Origin: Nymphaea colorata
Lineage: Eukaryota; Streptophyta; Magnoliopsida; Nymphaeales; Nymphaeaceae
Direction of reading: 5' to 3'
NCBI RefSeq assembly: GCF_008831285.2
Contig: NC_045149.1
Span: forward strand, 10,318,417-10,382,416
Length of the DNA stretch: 64,000 nt
The position numbers were made by a program, and so were the translations under genes. This document shows, one piece after another, positions 25,569-38,039 of the stretch; position 1 is the stretch's first letter; every line of letters begins with the position of its first letter. Below the pieces are notes generated by a model. That model did not search any database and was not told the DNA's origin. It saw nothing but the letters and a program-made list of their open reading frames with translations.

Positions 25569-26060
25569 ATCCAGTTTAGCATTTCTTATTTCATGTAAAG
25601 CAGGAAGTTAGTTGTGGCGGCATGTTGACTGTTGCTCTTATTGCAACGAGAGCCCAACCTCCTTTTGTATGTACTTTTGGGGGCTGTTCAGGAGAGCTGT
25701 AGATTGGCTATAATTTGTAAAAATTCAGCCTTGTATAGATCTCATATGGAACACGTTCTTTTATTCGTTAAACCAATAGAAAGCTCTTTCATTTTTTCTT
25801 TTTACATGCGGGTCTTTCCACACTTGCAAGCACAATTCTTTTTATTGATAAGTTTTGTAGTTGTACTTACCTTAGGTGGGGCGCACACTTCATTACTTGG
25901 CGTGCTATATAAGTCAGGATTCTTGGTTGTATATGTTCATTCTAGTGTGCATAACCTGCTCATATTACACTTGGGGAATGCCATTCTCTCTCTCTCTCTC
26001 TCTCTCTTACATCCTCAATTTTCAACTTGCAGGGTGCTATCATGATGGTAACTTTTAAAA
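25569..26060 (+). other. probable ABCG 3' untranslated and downstream region
   Basis: Sequence after the TAG at 25566-25568 is non-coding. A (CT)n run lies at 25985-26008. No clear AATAAA could be singled out. Confidence 0.4.
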
Positions 26061-27639
26061 TGACAAACGGTAGTTGGTAGTAGTTAAACGGAAGAGGATG
26101 GGGAAAGTGATATTTAAAGCGGGAGCGTTCAACCAAACATTTTGAAAAATATTACATTAGTAACATGAGCTATGAGATTGACAAAGAATTGCCAATGAGA
26201 AAACAAAATCAAATCAGACAAATCAAATTTCAGAAAAGTAAAGCAGATTCCGGATAACTAAGGCCAAACCATGCCAAACTTCATACGATTAGAGGGTAAA
26301 TATTATATGTTTTACAAAAAAGGCTGACTGCCCTACAAAAGAGCCGAATTTCCATCTTTCCCACATCTCTGTCAGCCCTACAAAAGAGCCGAATTTCCAT
26401 CTTTCCCACTTCTCTCTTGAGGTCTGCAAGTTTATTTTTAGGGACTTGTAATGTCACCCTCAATATGCTTCAACTTATGCATTGGTGACCCCTTTTTTTG
26501 GCGCTCTTTTCCAGTTACATGCATCTTGAACTTGCAAAATAAACATGAGTATTCAACTAAGCTTTTTAATATCCTAAATGAGCTAAAAATAATGGTCATT
26601 TTACAAAATAAAAAAGAAAAATATATTTTGAAAGCAAAGATTATGCTAAAAATGTCTATAATTGTGCATGGGATTAAGCTTTCAAAACACATAGCTAGTA
26701 TAGTGGATTTAATATAATATGCATATATGAAGGCATAACAATAACAAAGTATGTTTATATTTAATGCTAAATTGTAAAAAGCTAGAATCATATAAAAATA
26801 AGATCTGATGAATGCAAGTGATGGTGACAATTGGATATAGTCTCTAGATCAAATTAGGTCCAATTGAAGCAAGGCAAATGCATATGGATATACATGAAGT
26901 GCATATAAAATTGAAATGTGCAAACACTAATATGGCCTTGAAGAGGACTTCAATCCATCAAGATCAATTCCTATTCTCCATTGGTTCAACACAAGCAAAA
27001 TAAATATAATATAAGATGTCTAAAGAGCCACTTGACAATAGTAACAATTTGTTACTATTCCATGTGTCCGCCCCAAAGATTGGAGAAGGTTCATAGAACA
27101 CTATGTTATACTATTCCGTGAAGGCCGATTTATAGAATAGCAACACTTCCCATTGCCTAAAGGGGTATGGAGCATGGGTATACTTTGTTTTTAATGCTTG
27201 TGAAGGAAAAAGGAAATAAATGGCAACATTAGTGATAAACTATTGAAAATTGACATTGAATAGGGCAGCAACAAGAGTGGCATAATACTGAAATGGCAGA
27301 ACGGTAGCAAAAATGAAGAAAGGGGAAGAAGAAAGAGAAGGGAAGCAAAAGGACGAGAGAAGTTGGCACCTCACTCTTCATAGGATCCCTAACCGAGATT
27401 ATTTGCCTTGCATTGGTAGAAAAATTGGAAAGGAAATCAAGTATTCAAACAGTGAATTTACTCTCACATAGCAGCATGCGACTATGTTTAATCAAATAAG
27501 CATACTTTAACTTATTTGGCAAATTACTGAATGGTAGTTTTTGAATTACCTAAAGAGATATGAAAAAACAAGAAAAAATTATGGTGAATTTTATATGGCC
27601 CGAAGAATAAAATGCTATCAAGAAAATGCATATGATAAC
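26061..27639. other. intergenic, contains a 45-bp tandem duplication
   Basis: 'gccctacaaaagagccgaat' followed by 'ttccatctttcccac' occurs at 26330-26364 and 26375-26409 (period 45). The rest is AT-rich, with frames that look like nothing known. Confidence 0.45.
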
Positions 27640-28384
27640 TTGGAAAAAGCTTTGCAGGCTTGGGAAGGAGGAGGCACGGGCATTAAATCTGTAGTAGAAT
27701 AGAATAAGTCTCTCCTATAAGAGTTTGCTACATCATGAATAATATTTTTTAAACAAAGGTGTGGATTATAAGAAGGTAGATTCAAAGAAGATACATTCAA
27801 GCTGGGTGTAACTTGTGGTTTATTAAATTCCCTTGGAGTGGTTCTTCAGGGGAGGTGTGGGGTAAAGCAAGGATGAAATTTAGCTGAGAGATAAAGTAAT
27901 ATGGAAAATTGGAGATGGTAAAATAACAAAGTATTGAATAGACAATTGGTGTGGAACCGAATTGGTTAAGGGGTTGTTTAGAGAAGTTTACAACCAATTT
28001 TTTTTTAAGATTTCAGTTTAAACTTCATAGAAGCCAAAAGAAAGTATAACAGTGACCCTTTACCTCGATGTCTTGGTTGGAACATGCTAATGAAATCTCC
28101 TTTTCTTCCTTTTTTGATCATATTATATGGAAACCAGGGAATGCAAGAATCTCAAGGAGGGGAGGGTGGGGAGATTCAAGCAACAACTCAAATGGAAGTG
28201 AATTTTGGATGAATAAGATTTGGAGTACTAAGGATCCTGCAAGGTCCAACTGGTTCATTTTTCTTGCATGAGTAGATGGGCTTCCAACACTAGATCGTCT
28301 TTAAAGAATGGGTATTGCCCTCGCCAAAGTGGGTAATCTTAATGGGAAAGCATTGGAACAAGTAATTTGTAGTTGTAAGAGGTG
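27640..28384 (+). mobile_element. LINE retrotransposon 3' relic
   Basis: Frames on the plus strand match the region after the reverse transcriptase in plant LINEs. A GTGIKSVVE block (about 27675) is followed by VIWKIGDGKITKYWIDNWCG (about 27896-27955, the family's W-x-x-GDG-x-x-x-x-FW-x-D-x-W motif). Then come FWMNKIWSTKDPARSNWFIF (about 28205-28265) and LPTLDRL (about 28283), the conserved start of the zinc-binding zf-RVT domain. Stops and frameshifts interrupt it. It ends where the Copia element is inserted. Confidence 0.6.
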
Positions 28385-28388
28385 ACTT
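28384..28388. repeat. target-site duplication of Copia element A, left copy
   Basis: GACTT directly precedes the left LTR and is repeated at 33823-33827 after the right LTR. Five base pairs is the expected size for Copia integration. Confidence 0.85.
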
Positions 28389-28662
28389 TGATAATGTAAG
28401 AGGAACAGAGGCGATGAAGGGAATAAAAAAGATGTATATTCATTGCACACTATGAATGATTTACAAGGTATTTATACATTCAATGGATAAGAATCAACAA
28501 CGATCATATTCCTAATTTATTGCCAAATCTATGATTCCTCCCAATCTGCAACGTCCACCATCTCATTCTTAAATTGTTGCGATCTCCCAATCTGCAACGT
28601 CTACCATATCATCCTCTTGATTTGGTGTGATCTTCAACCGTTACATATAATAACGTTCAACA
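28389..28662 (-). repeat. 3' LTR of Copia element A
   Basis: 274 bp; on the minus strand it begins TGTTGAACG and ends TTATCA. It aligns end-to-end without gaps with 33549-33822. By hand count there are about 19 mismatches (about 7%). It holds an internal repeat, 'cccaatctgcaacgtc', at two positions. Confidence 0.9.
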
Positions 28663-28674
28663 CTCCCCCTCAAG
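28663..28674 (-). promoter_or_regulatory. polypurine tract of Copia element A
   Basis: The minus strand reads TTGAGGGGGAG directly before the TGTTGAACG start of the 3' LTR, the normal place for the plus-strand primer. Confidence 0.8.
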
Positions 28675-31600
28675 TTGGTGCTCCAGGATCGATGAGACCC
28701 AACTTGCATATGAATTTTACGAATGATTCCTTTCCCAACGCCTTAGTAAAAATTTCTGCAATTTGATTTTCAGTGTCTATTTGCTTAGTACAAATTTCCT
28801 TTCTTTGGATCTTCTCTCGAACAACATGATAGTCAATTTCAATATGTTTTGTTCTTTCATGAAACACCGGATTTGCAGATATGTGTATCGTTGCTTGATT
28901 GTCACAATGTAATTCCATTGGTTGATGATGAGTAATTCTAATGTCATTAAGAATGTACCTTATCCATGTCATCTCGCAAGAAGTTAATGCCATTGCTCTA
29001 TATTGGGCTTCTACTGAAGACCTTGAAACAGTGGTTTGTTTCTTAACTTTCCAAGATATTGAGCTTTCTCCACTGAAAATACGAAAACTTGACGTGGATC
29101 TCCTTGTCATTGGGCAAGATGCCCAATCCAAATCGCAAAAAGCTTTGATTATCATGTCACTATGGGATGACAACATAATCCCATAACTTGTTGTTGGCTT
29201 GATGTATCAAAGTATTCTGAAGGATGCCTCTAAATGAGTTGTTCTTGGTTGCGACATGAATTGACTCAATATGTGAACACGATGCAAAATATTGGGTCGT
29301 GTAATGGTTAAATAAACCAAACGACCAATTATTTTCTTGAAAAAGGTGGGATCTTTTAACAATTGTCTACTCTCCATCTAATTTTAAATGTTGCTCTATG
29401 GGTGTTTCACTAGGTTTGGCACCACTGTATCCGGCTTCATGTAAGATATCCATCATACTTCTTTTGGGATAAGAATATCCCTTTCTTGGATAGAGCTACT
29501 TCAATGCTCAAAAAATATTTCAACTCTCCCAAATCTTTCAACTGAAATTTACTGTTGAGGATGACTTTCAGCTTCTTGATGGCATCATGATTGTCTCCTG
29601 CGATGATTATGTCATCAACATATACAATGATGAAAATCATGCATTGTTTGTTGATATTGGAAAATAAGGAATAGTTTGCCTTAGATTGAGAGAAGCCAAG
29701 TTGCTTGAGGGTCTCTGTTAATAACCAGTTGCAAGATGATTGTTTGAGATCATATAAGGATTTGTTTAGCTGAGACACCTTATTCTCCCCCTGTCGGGTA
29801 AAGCCAGGAGGAAGCGTCATATAGACTTTTTCTTGTAGATTACCATGGAGGAAGGTATTGTTGACATCAATTTGAAAAAACTTCATTCTTTGATGGCTAC
29901 AATAGATAAGAGACATCGAATGGTGGTAATTTTAGCGACATGAGAAAAAATCTCTGTGTAATCAATGCCTTCTGTTTGAGTATAATCCTTAGCAATGAGG
30001 CGAGCCTTGTAACGTTTGATAGTACCATCAGCATGATATTTGATTTTATATATCCATCGGCAACCAATAGGGTGTTTACCTGGTAGAAGAGAAACCACGT
30101 CCCAAGTCGAGTTCGTTTCTAATGCCCGAATTTCAACAGCCATAGCATCTCTCCATTCTTGATGTTGCGTTGCTTCTTGGAAAGTGGACAGCTCATGGTG
30201 ATTGAGAATAGAGGTAAGAAACACTTGATATTTATGAGAAAACTTGTGTAAATGGAGGTACTGACTCATGGGATACCTTGTTTCGTTAGGTTGCATAGGC
30301 GCCGACGTTGATTCAGATGATGTGGGCCGAGCGATGGAGTGACATTGATAATCCTTAAGTCGTGAAGGTGGAATGCACCGTCTATTTGATCGCCGTAATA
30401 GAGGCTCATAGAAATCAAGGTTGGTGGCGATAGTATTGACGGTGGTGGGTTGGTGTTGAGCCGATAATGGGAGTGATGGCTGTGGTGCGGGTGTCGGAAA
30501 AGATGATGGAGGTTGATTTGGTTGTTGTGTGCTAGGGGCATGAGGTTGGTATTCATATTCAAATGATTCTTGAGATGGAAGAGGCATAACAACTCCACTA
30601 TCTTGGACTTTGTGGTTTTGAAAAGGAAATATGTTTTCTATAAACTTAACATCTCGATTAGTAAAAACTTCCTGAGTTTCAAGATCATAAAATTTATGCG
30701 CATTTTGACCAAAAGGGTATCCGACAAAGACACATTTGCATGAGCATGAGTCAAATTTGTGAGTTTTACCAATGTTGTAAACATTATATAAGCAACCAAA
30801 AACGTGAATATGATCATATTTGAGAGTTTGCTCATAAAAAACCAGGTTTTGTTTTTATGTAAAGGATGAGTAGGCAAACGATTGAGTAAATAGACAGCAG
30901 TTAAAACACATTCTCCCCAAAATTTGATAGGCAAACATGCTTGAAAACAAAGTGCACGGGCAATATTTAAGAGATCTTTGTGCTTGCGTTCAACCACTCC
31001 ATTTTGTTGGGGTGTGGTGACGTAAGAGAGTTGACGGTTGATACCCTTATGGTGTAAAAGATTCTTCATATTTGCAGAAAAAAATTTAGTTCCATTATCA
31101 CTGTAGATTTTTTTAATGGAGGTTTGAAATTGATTTTCTATAAGATTAATGAATTTTTGGATATAAAAAATGCTTTAGATTTGTAACGCATTAGAAAAAT
31201 CTTTGTGCAACGCGAAAAGTGATCCACAATAGTGAGAAAATAATGAGCCCCAGATAGTGAAGGTGTTTGATAGCCTCCTCAAATATCACAGTGAATCAAT
31301 TGAAATATGCTAGTGGTAGATATGGAACTATTGGGAAATGGTAGCTGAGTTTGTTTGGCAAGATAACATACAAAGCAATGTTCATTAACATGAGAACAAT
31401 CAATAAAATTAAATAATGATTTTAGGCAAGCAAATGAAGGGTGACCGAGTCTAACATGCCATAGATGGGACTGGTTTGGTGAAGCTGCCGCAGCGCGTGG
31501 TTCTTCATCCTCAAGGATATACAAGCCATTCTCCATCCTACCCTTCCCAATCATCCTCATAGAGCGTCGGTCCTGAATTGTACAATAATAAGTATCAAAG

Positions 31601-33536
31601 ATAACACGATAATTGTTTTCAGCAACCAACTTAGATACATAGATAAGGTTAAAAGAAAAAGTGGGAACACATAAGACATGATGTAGTGTAATAGAGAAAT
31701 TTAAATAAGACTAACCAACATGAGTAACCGGAGTGGTTGAACCATTAGGGAGCTTAACAGAATTAGACTGAGCCAAAGAAGGAGAAACGAAGTTAGACAA
31801 GCAATTGGTAATGTAATGCGTAGCTCCGGTATCAATTATCTATACTTGAGATGAGGCCAAACAAACAATAGGTGAGTTTAATGTACCTGCGAGGTTGACT
31901 TTGGGTGTTTTAGAATTCATAAATTCCATAAACTAACGGTACATGTCTAGCATGAAGGAAGTTGGTTGTCCTTGAGGTTTTGTAGATGGAGAGATTGACA
32001 ATGCATCATTGGTGGAATGAAGATTTGCTTGAGGTTGCTGCCGTTGGCCACTAGGCGTGCTCCTTTTGGAAAAACAATGAAGATGGTAGCAGCGGGCTTT
32101 GATGTGCCCAAGTCATTCACAATGCTCACATTGAGGTCAGGATCGACCCTTGAATTTGTTGTTGTCATAATTTTGTTTCTTTATAATAGCCGCAGAAATG
32201 CTATCGGATTGAAGGGGAACATGAAGTTCATGTTGGCATTCTTCTTGAACCAGCAGGGCGTAAGCCTTGGATGTATTAGGAATGAGATCCATGAGTAAGA
32301 TCAAGCTACGAATTGCTCCATAGCTTTCATTCAGTCCCATTAAGAACTGAATTAGTCTGTCATGTTCTTGAATATCATGCGCATTCTTCGTAGGCCCACA
32401 TCCACAGGTGGGCAGTGTGACCATCGAATCGTATGCATCCTAGAGGCCTTTGATTTGAGTATAATAAACACTAATTGAAGATTGTCCCTGCTTGCAATTA
32501 ATAATTTGTTGTTGGATCTGATATAGACGTGGAGCATTTGATTGGGAAAATCTAGTTTTTAACTCGTTCCAAACATTTGCAGCATTCTTGGCATAAACAA
32601 CTGTTGAAGTCAAAGACTTGTGAAGAGAATTAAGCAACCAAGAAAGTACCATGTTGTTGGATCTTTCCCAAGAGATGACGAGAGAGTGGGGAGTCGTGTG
32701 TTTCGGTATAAAACCATCGATAAAACCAATCTTATTTTTGGCTAAGAAAGCCATGATCATGGCCCTTCTCCACGTTTCATATTGATCTCCAGTGAGCTGT
32801 TGACATACAAGACACATACTAGGGTTGTCTGAATGATGAAGAAAAAATGGATTATCTTTTTGAGTGGATGACCAATTGAATCTGATGGTGTACTTGTCAT
32901 TCCATGAAGGTCTGCCATGGTGTGGCACAAATTTAATTAATCAGACGCTTGCACATAAACAACCGATCCTTGCTGAAAAAAAAAAGCACTAGAAGCAATC
33001 CTCACTGAAATAGAAAAAAAAAACAAACGCTCGCTGGCTCCTGGAGACTCCTGGACGTTCAAGGGTGTGCCACTCGACAACCAGATGCACCGGAGAAATC
33101 AACGCGGGCAGAAGCAACTGCCGTGATCAGATGATGCTTTCTTTGTTATCAGTGGTAACAGAGGCAGAAACAGCGGCACAATATAAACTTTCCTTACAAC
33201 TTTAGGTATTCATTATACCACCAATAGAACAGATCAAACTTTTTTTTTTGTTGAATACCACTTGCCTACAAATATCAGTTTGCTAGAAAAGGAAGGTGGA
33301 ACTTTACCGCCAGTGACAACCACACGTTCAGTAACGATAACAGAGAAAAATACAAAGGTAGAAACGATTTTAATCTTGAATGAGTGGATAGAAAATCATC
33401 CAAGGAAAGTTAGAGAGAAGCACCAGGAGGAATTGGTAAGCAGGTCTGACAGATGAAGAAGAACGGTGACCTTCTGGCAGTTGGACAGGCAGTAGATATC
33501 TCTGTTCTTCCCATATTCCTCACAATTGCCAACCTA

Positions 33537-33548
33537 GCTCTGATACCA
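33537..33548 (-). promoter_or_regulatory. primer-binding site of Copia element A
   Basis: The minus strand reads TGGTATCAGAGC immediately inside the 5' LTR. This is the classic plant Copia site complementary to the 3' end of initiator methionine tRNA. It touches the terminal CA of the LTR and so fixes the boundary. Confidence 0.92.
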
Positions 33549-33822
33549 TGATAAAGTGAGAGGAACAGGGACGATGAAGGGAATAAAGAAGATGTATATT
33601 CATTGCACACTATGAATGATTTACAAGGTATTTATAGATTCAATGGATAAGAATCAGCAACGTTCATATCCCTGATTTATTGTCAAATCTATGATTCCTC
33701 CCAATCTACAACGTCCACCATCGCATTCCTAAATTATTTTGATCTCCCAATCTGCAACGTCCACCATCTCATCCTCTTGATTTGGTGTGATCTTCAACCG
33801 TTACATATAATAACGTTCAACA
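33549..33822 (-). repeat. 5' LTR of Copia element A
   Basis: 274 bp, partner of 28389-28662. Followed on the plus strand by the right GACTT duplication at 33823-33827. Confidence 0.9.
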
Positions 33823-35354
33823 GACTTGAAAATGAACGAGTCTATATGATGAATCACCCAAACCAATCATCATCATGGAGATCGGGTCCTGCACAAAGCA
33901 CCCGACAGTAGTAAAAATCAGACGACATTTGGTTTGTTGAATAAATCCGCTCACAGGCAGTAGGTTGTAACCAAAGCTTGAAAGATAATACATGTTTTCA
34001 AGAACAATGGAAGGTGACAAAACAACTTTACTGACATGTGTAGCATATATTGTTTTGTTGTCAGTAATTCTAATGGAAATGGAACAACTAATTTTGTGAA
34101 ATCTAGCAGTGAATCAAGGCAGCATGACATGTGGTGACTAACACCATTATCTATTACCCAGGTGTCAATTTTAAAGAATGAGATATCTGCAAAGTTTATT
34201 TGGGATACTAATCAATTTTTGAGGAGTAGTTTGAATTGAATATATTCATCTTGAGCCAGAGTTGGAGCAGCCCCCTTGTTGAACTCTTTGCCATGTGTGG
34301 TGGAGATTAAGGCAGTGGAATCAGTTTTCTTTGCAACAAATGCATTTGCATTGATAATGTTCCCCTTGTCTTGCCTCAATTTTTCACCTTTACGGCCTGT
34401 TTGGATGGAAGGAAAGGAAAGAAAAGAGCAATCAATATTGAAAGAAATCCATCCATTTCCCATTCTCTTTCCATTCCTTACCTTTCTATCCCTCCATTTC
34501 CTTCCCTTTCCATCTATCCAAACAAAGCGTTAAAGTTTGGGGGGTAACCATTTAATTTGAAGCATCATTCCTTCTAGTATCCAGCAATTTTGCAATAATT
34601 GCAGAAATATTGTGGAAGCTTGTTTTGCTTGTCTTTGAACACCTAACGTGCACCTGCTGAGAGACCAACACGCTCGACATCACTAGTTGGAAAATGAGCT
34701 TCTCTCTACTTCTCCTCTTGAAGGACCAGTACTTAAGTCTTTTGTATCGAGGTTCAATCCCATAAAAAATTCAACGACTTTGTTTTCTTGTTGCTTTTCA
34801 GCAACCACTTTCAAGGCACCACAAGAGCATTCAAGAAGAACATCATAGGATGAAAAAGGATTTCAGTTTGGTAACTTAAAGAGCAACAGACATATTTGCT
34901 TGATTCAAATGACTGATGGAGGACTTTAGTTGGTACTTACAAAGGGCTATGCTTTAAGTGAATCGGTCCACACTTCAATAGATGTGGTGGTATAGATGAT
35001 ACCGCTTGATAACTCTTTTGAGATGAAGTTAAGAATCCATGAAAGGACCATGTGATTGCAATGCCTCCACGTCATGAACTCAGGAGCTGCAACGCCGGGT
35101 TTGGAAAGACTGCCATCAACAAAGGCCAACTTGTTTTTGGTTAGTGCCATTATCATAGCACGGCTCCAAGTTGAGTAGTTTTCACCAGTCAGTAATTGTG
35201 AAACCAATGCAGTACCAAGGTTGCTTGAATGATGAAGGAAAAATGGGGTTTTAGTATCAGTGTTGTTGTTACCAGAAGAGGACTTTGCTCCACCAATGAA
35301 GAAGAGTTTGAAGCACTAGGAGCGCTGCCGGTTGATGCCATAGCTCTAATGCCA
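33823..35354 (-). mobile_element. truncated second Copia element (element B): 5' part only
   Basis: The minus strand reads a gag block (35207-34947; VSQLLTGENYSTWSRAMIMA, VDGSLSKPGV) and, after a gap, a GAG-pre-integrase lead-in (34020-33817; SFGYNLLPVSGFIQQTKCRL, MMMIGLGDSSYRL). Integrase, reverse transcriptase and RNase H are absent: homology stops within about ten bases of where element A is inserted. A degenerate primer-binding site (TGGCATTAGAGC, 35343-35354) marks the 5' boundary. A Tourist-like MITE sits inside it. Element B is less similar to the Copia consensus than A and is probably older. Confidence 0.7.
34393..34529. mobile_element. Tourist/PIF-Harbinger-like MITE inside Copia element B
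   Basis: 137 bp with inverted ends (CGGCCTGTTTGGATGG; the right end reverse-complemented gives CGCTTTGTTTGGATAG) and TTA on both sides (34390-34392 and 34530-34532), the 3-bp target of PIF/Harbinger elements. The interior is purine-rich then pyrimidine-rich, so the whole insert can fold back. Confidence 0.6.
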
Positions 35355-35633
35355 TGCTAGTTTTAGAGAATGCATAAGAGAAACTAAAGGCCGCGATGGA
35401 ATTAACAGGGCACAACACAACAGAGAAGCCTGGAAATGAATGGAACAAGCATCATGCTTTTCTTCATTTCACGTATTTATACTCTTTTTGCACACAATCA
35501 ATTACTGACATAAAAGAATATTTTCTGTTACAACAGAATCACACTTTCAACCTTTTAGAGAATTCCACATGCATGAAAAGGAACACCACGATTCAATTTT
35601 ACAGGGTGTAAAGAAAACAGAGTTAGTAACACA
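35355..35633 (-). repeat. inferred 5' LTR of Copia element B
   Basis: It lies directly upstream of the degenerate primer-binding site. On the minus strand it would start TGTGTTACTAAC and end CTAGCA, giving the usual TG...CA ends and 279 bp. No second LTR is present for comparison, so the outer boundary is an inference. Confidence 0.5.
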
Positions 35634-36158
35634 ACTTTAAGAATTCATTTTAATTTTTCATCACTCTTCCATCATGAATTACTTATCTATTGGTTGTATA
35701 TGTGAATATGGGTGAAAGCCCAACATACCTTAAACACCATTTTGGAGACAAAATGGCATCGTTTAAGAGTGTCATTCAAAAACGCTCTTTCAAGTTTACA
35801 AATAGTTAACCAAGACTTACTTCATAAATTAAAATATTAAGATGGTTACTTGGCTACTTTATTTTTAATAAGATAAGTTTTCAAAATAAAAATTTCCGTA
35901 ATTGGCGGAACGTGTAATATTTTACGAACTTCAGGTGGTTTTTAAACTTTGTAAATACTGACAAGGTCTTACGTAAAATGCCCAAGAAAGGAACCTACCG
36001 GCTTTCCGATGTTTGAACAACGGTTCCTTCGTTCAGGTTTGCATCTCCTCTCTGGACTTGAAGTTGTGAGAGTTGGAGCCTGTGGAAGCCTGATAGGGTT
36101 TTCTTTCCTTTCCTTTCACCTCTTCCAGAAACCTTATTGTCTCCTTTCACGGCCGACG

Positions 36159-36456
36159 ATGATTTCCAGGGTTTCAGGCCTCTTGATCAAGAGGGTTCTC
36201 TCCCATAGCAAACCCACCTTCATTTGTGCTCCTCAAGGTCAGCTCTCTCTCTCCTTTTTTGTTGCTTTTCTTCAGCAGTAGAATCTGTAATTTTCACGAG
36301 GATTCGTTTCAGAAAATTGTGATAGTGGACGGACGTTAGAGGAGAGAGTTTCATTGTAGAATCTGTTTCAGGTTTATTAGGGTTTTTGTTGTTTGAGTTT
36401 GTTGGTTTCATGGAGAAATGGACTGTCTAAATCGTAGAGATTCTTCTAGGCTTATG

Positions 36457-36495
<39 letters not shown>

Positions 36496-38039
36496 GGATC
36501 GCTTGAGAAGAAAATGGACTGAGATTATCAATTGTAATTGATAACGAGGTGCGGGATATGTCAGGTTTAGGGAAAGAGTTGTCTTTAGGTTCTTGCACAT
36601 TCTTTGCCAACTACCATAGAATTTCTAACATATAAGGATTGAAAGAACACAGATTTGGGACTCATTTGATATTACTTTTCCTTTTTCTTTTTGTCTAGAT
36701 TTGGGGCTTGTTCTTAATTTCTTGATAATAATATTTATAATACCGAAAAGTAAAATGACCACCGTCTTCATAGATTCTGGTCTTCTATGCTTGTTGGTAC
36801 ATAGTGTGATTAGCTTTCTCCTTCCTGTTGATGTCCATCCTGGAATTTTATCATAAGTCCTTGAGGAGCAGAGTCCTCGTTGTAACTTTTAACCTTTGTC
36901 TTGCTAACTTTTCTATTAAACATTAAGTATGTTAGCTTGTCATGAATTCTATATTTAATCTTTTTAACTGTGGAATTTCTTCTAGAGAACTTGCATTTAA
37001 AATTTCTTCTTCAGTCCTTGTAATTGAACAAATTAGATCTATATTTTGACAATTTGTAGATAAACAATCATATTGTCTCGGATGTTGACAAACTGATTCA
37101 TATTTGACCGCTTTCTTGTTTTGCTCGCACATCACTCATGGTACATGTGGTCACTGGTCTCTCCATGTCAATGTGGTTAGGCCTCTGAAAAATATTTATC
37201 TCTTGAATTATTTGCATAGAGTCATCACTATGTTTTCAGATTCATGCATGTTAATTACTCAAAGATGGGACCTCCAAGTCACTTGTACTGTACAAATGCT
37301 ACAAGATGCAAATGCATGGTGAGATGCTTTAGCATGAAGTCAGATGGTAGGGCCAATATTTTGCTTCTTGATAAGCTCAACTTTTCTATGTTCCAGTACT
37401 TCCAAATAGCTGGAACTAATGCTTTACACTTTACAGTGTCTTTCAACTGTATATATGACATGTTTTGCATGCACGTTTTTGCTCTTGCTACCATTTTCTT
37501 TGTGATCTATCGGAAATTGGATTTGCTTCTCTGACAAATGTTTTTGCTTTATAGGCATTACAGGTAAACTACACCGTCCAGTTCTCTTACAGAGTAGATG
37601 GGTCAGGGCATTCTCATCATCAGAAAGAAGTGAAAACGAGGTGTCAACCAGTAATCCTGGTGAAGATGCTCCTATGTCCTACAGTTACAAAGCAGATTCC
37701 AGCATAGAAAATCTTGAAGGAAACAGTTCCGTGCATTACAGAGCTCTGTCAAACCTGAAAGCATCTACAAGGCATGATATGGTCATGATGTACACTTGCA
37801 AAGTCTGTGAAACAAGATCTGCAAGGACAGCATGCAGGGAATCTTATGAAAAGGGAATAGTGGTGGTCCGATGCAGCGGCTGTAACAATCTGCATCTTAT
37901 AGCAGATCGTTTAGGGTGGTTTGGGGAACCTGGAAGTGTTGAGGATTTCCTTGCTGCTCGAGGTGAAGTTGTGAAGAAAGCATCATTAGAAACTATGAAT
38001 CTGACAGTAGAAGACTTGGCAGGCACAAAGTCCACTTAA
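36159..38039 (+). CDS. DNL-type zinc-finger protein (Zim17/Tim15/HEP family), organellar HSP70 escort
   Basis: Proteins of this family keep organellar HSP70 chaperones soluble and active. Two exons, 36159-36237 and 37555-38039 (GT-AG, phase 1), give 187 residues. The N-terminus is basic and free of acidic residues (MISRVSGLLIKRVLSHSK; later LLQSRWVRAFSSS), as in a mitochondrial or plastid targeting sequence. The DNL zinc finger is clear: C108-x2-C111 (YTCKVCETRS) and C133-x2-C136 (VRCSGCNNLHLIADRLGW), followed by the conserved GEPGSVEDFLAARGE. An in-frame ATG at 36009 would add 50 residues; I prefer 36159 because the shorter form already starts with a typical presequence. Mitochondrion and chloroplast cannot be told apart from sequence alone. 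The intron holds nothing recognised beyond a (CT)n tract. Confidence 0.9.
36459..36492. repeat. (CT)n microsatellite in the DNL gene intron
   Basis: About 17 CT units, some 220 bases after the splice donor. Confidence 0.9.

Larger units (their letters stand above)
28389..33822 (-). mobile_element. Ty1/Copia LTR retrotransposon (element A), structurally complete, coding region decayed
   Basis: The 5,434-bp element on the minus strand has both LTRs, PBS, PPT and a GACTT target duplication. Read from high to low coordinates, the frames are: gag (32928-32440 and 32424-32137; contains TGDQYETWRRAMIMAFLAK), the GAG-pre-integrase region (31629-31279; LWHVRLGHPSFACLKSL), integrase core (31069-30638; PQQNGVVERKHKDLLNIARA), and reverse transcriptase (30587-29883 with GCRWIYKIKYHADGTIKRYK; 29916-29437 with the catalytic YVDDIIIAG). 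RNase H is last (29176-28670; ADL-like start, CDNQATIHISANPVFHERTK). Frame breaks separate these blocks, so it does not encode one intact polyprotein. The nearly 7% LTR divergence fits a fairly old insertion. Confidence 0.92.

Noticed and set aside
26438-26830. 130-residue minus-strand open frame
   Set aside because: AT-rich composition with hydrophobic low-complexity residues, no start context, no family resemblance.
28941-29186. Plus-strand frames inside Copia element A
   Set aside because: They are antisense to RNase H and other pol domains clearly encoded on the minus strand.
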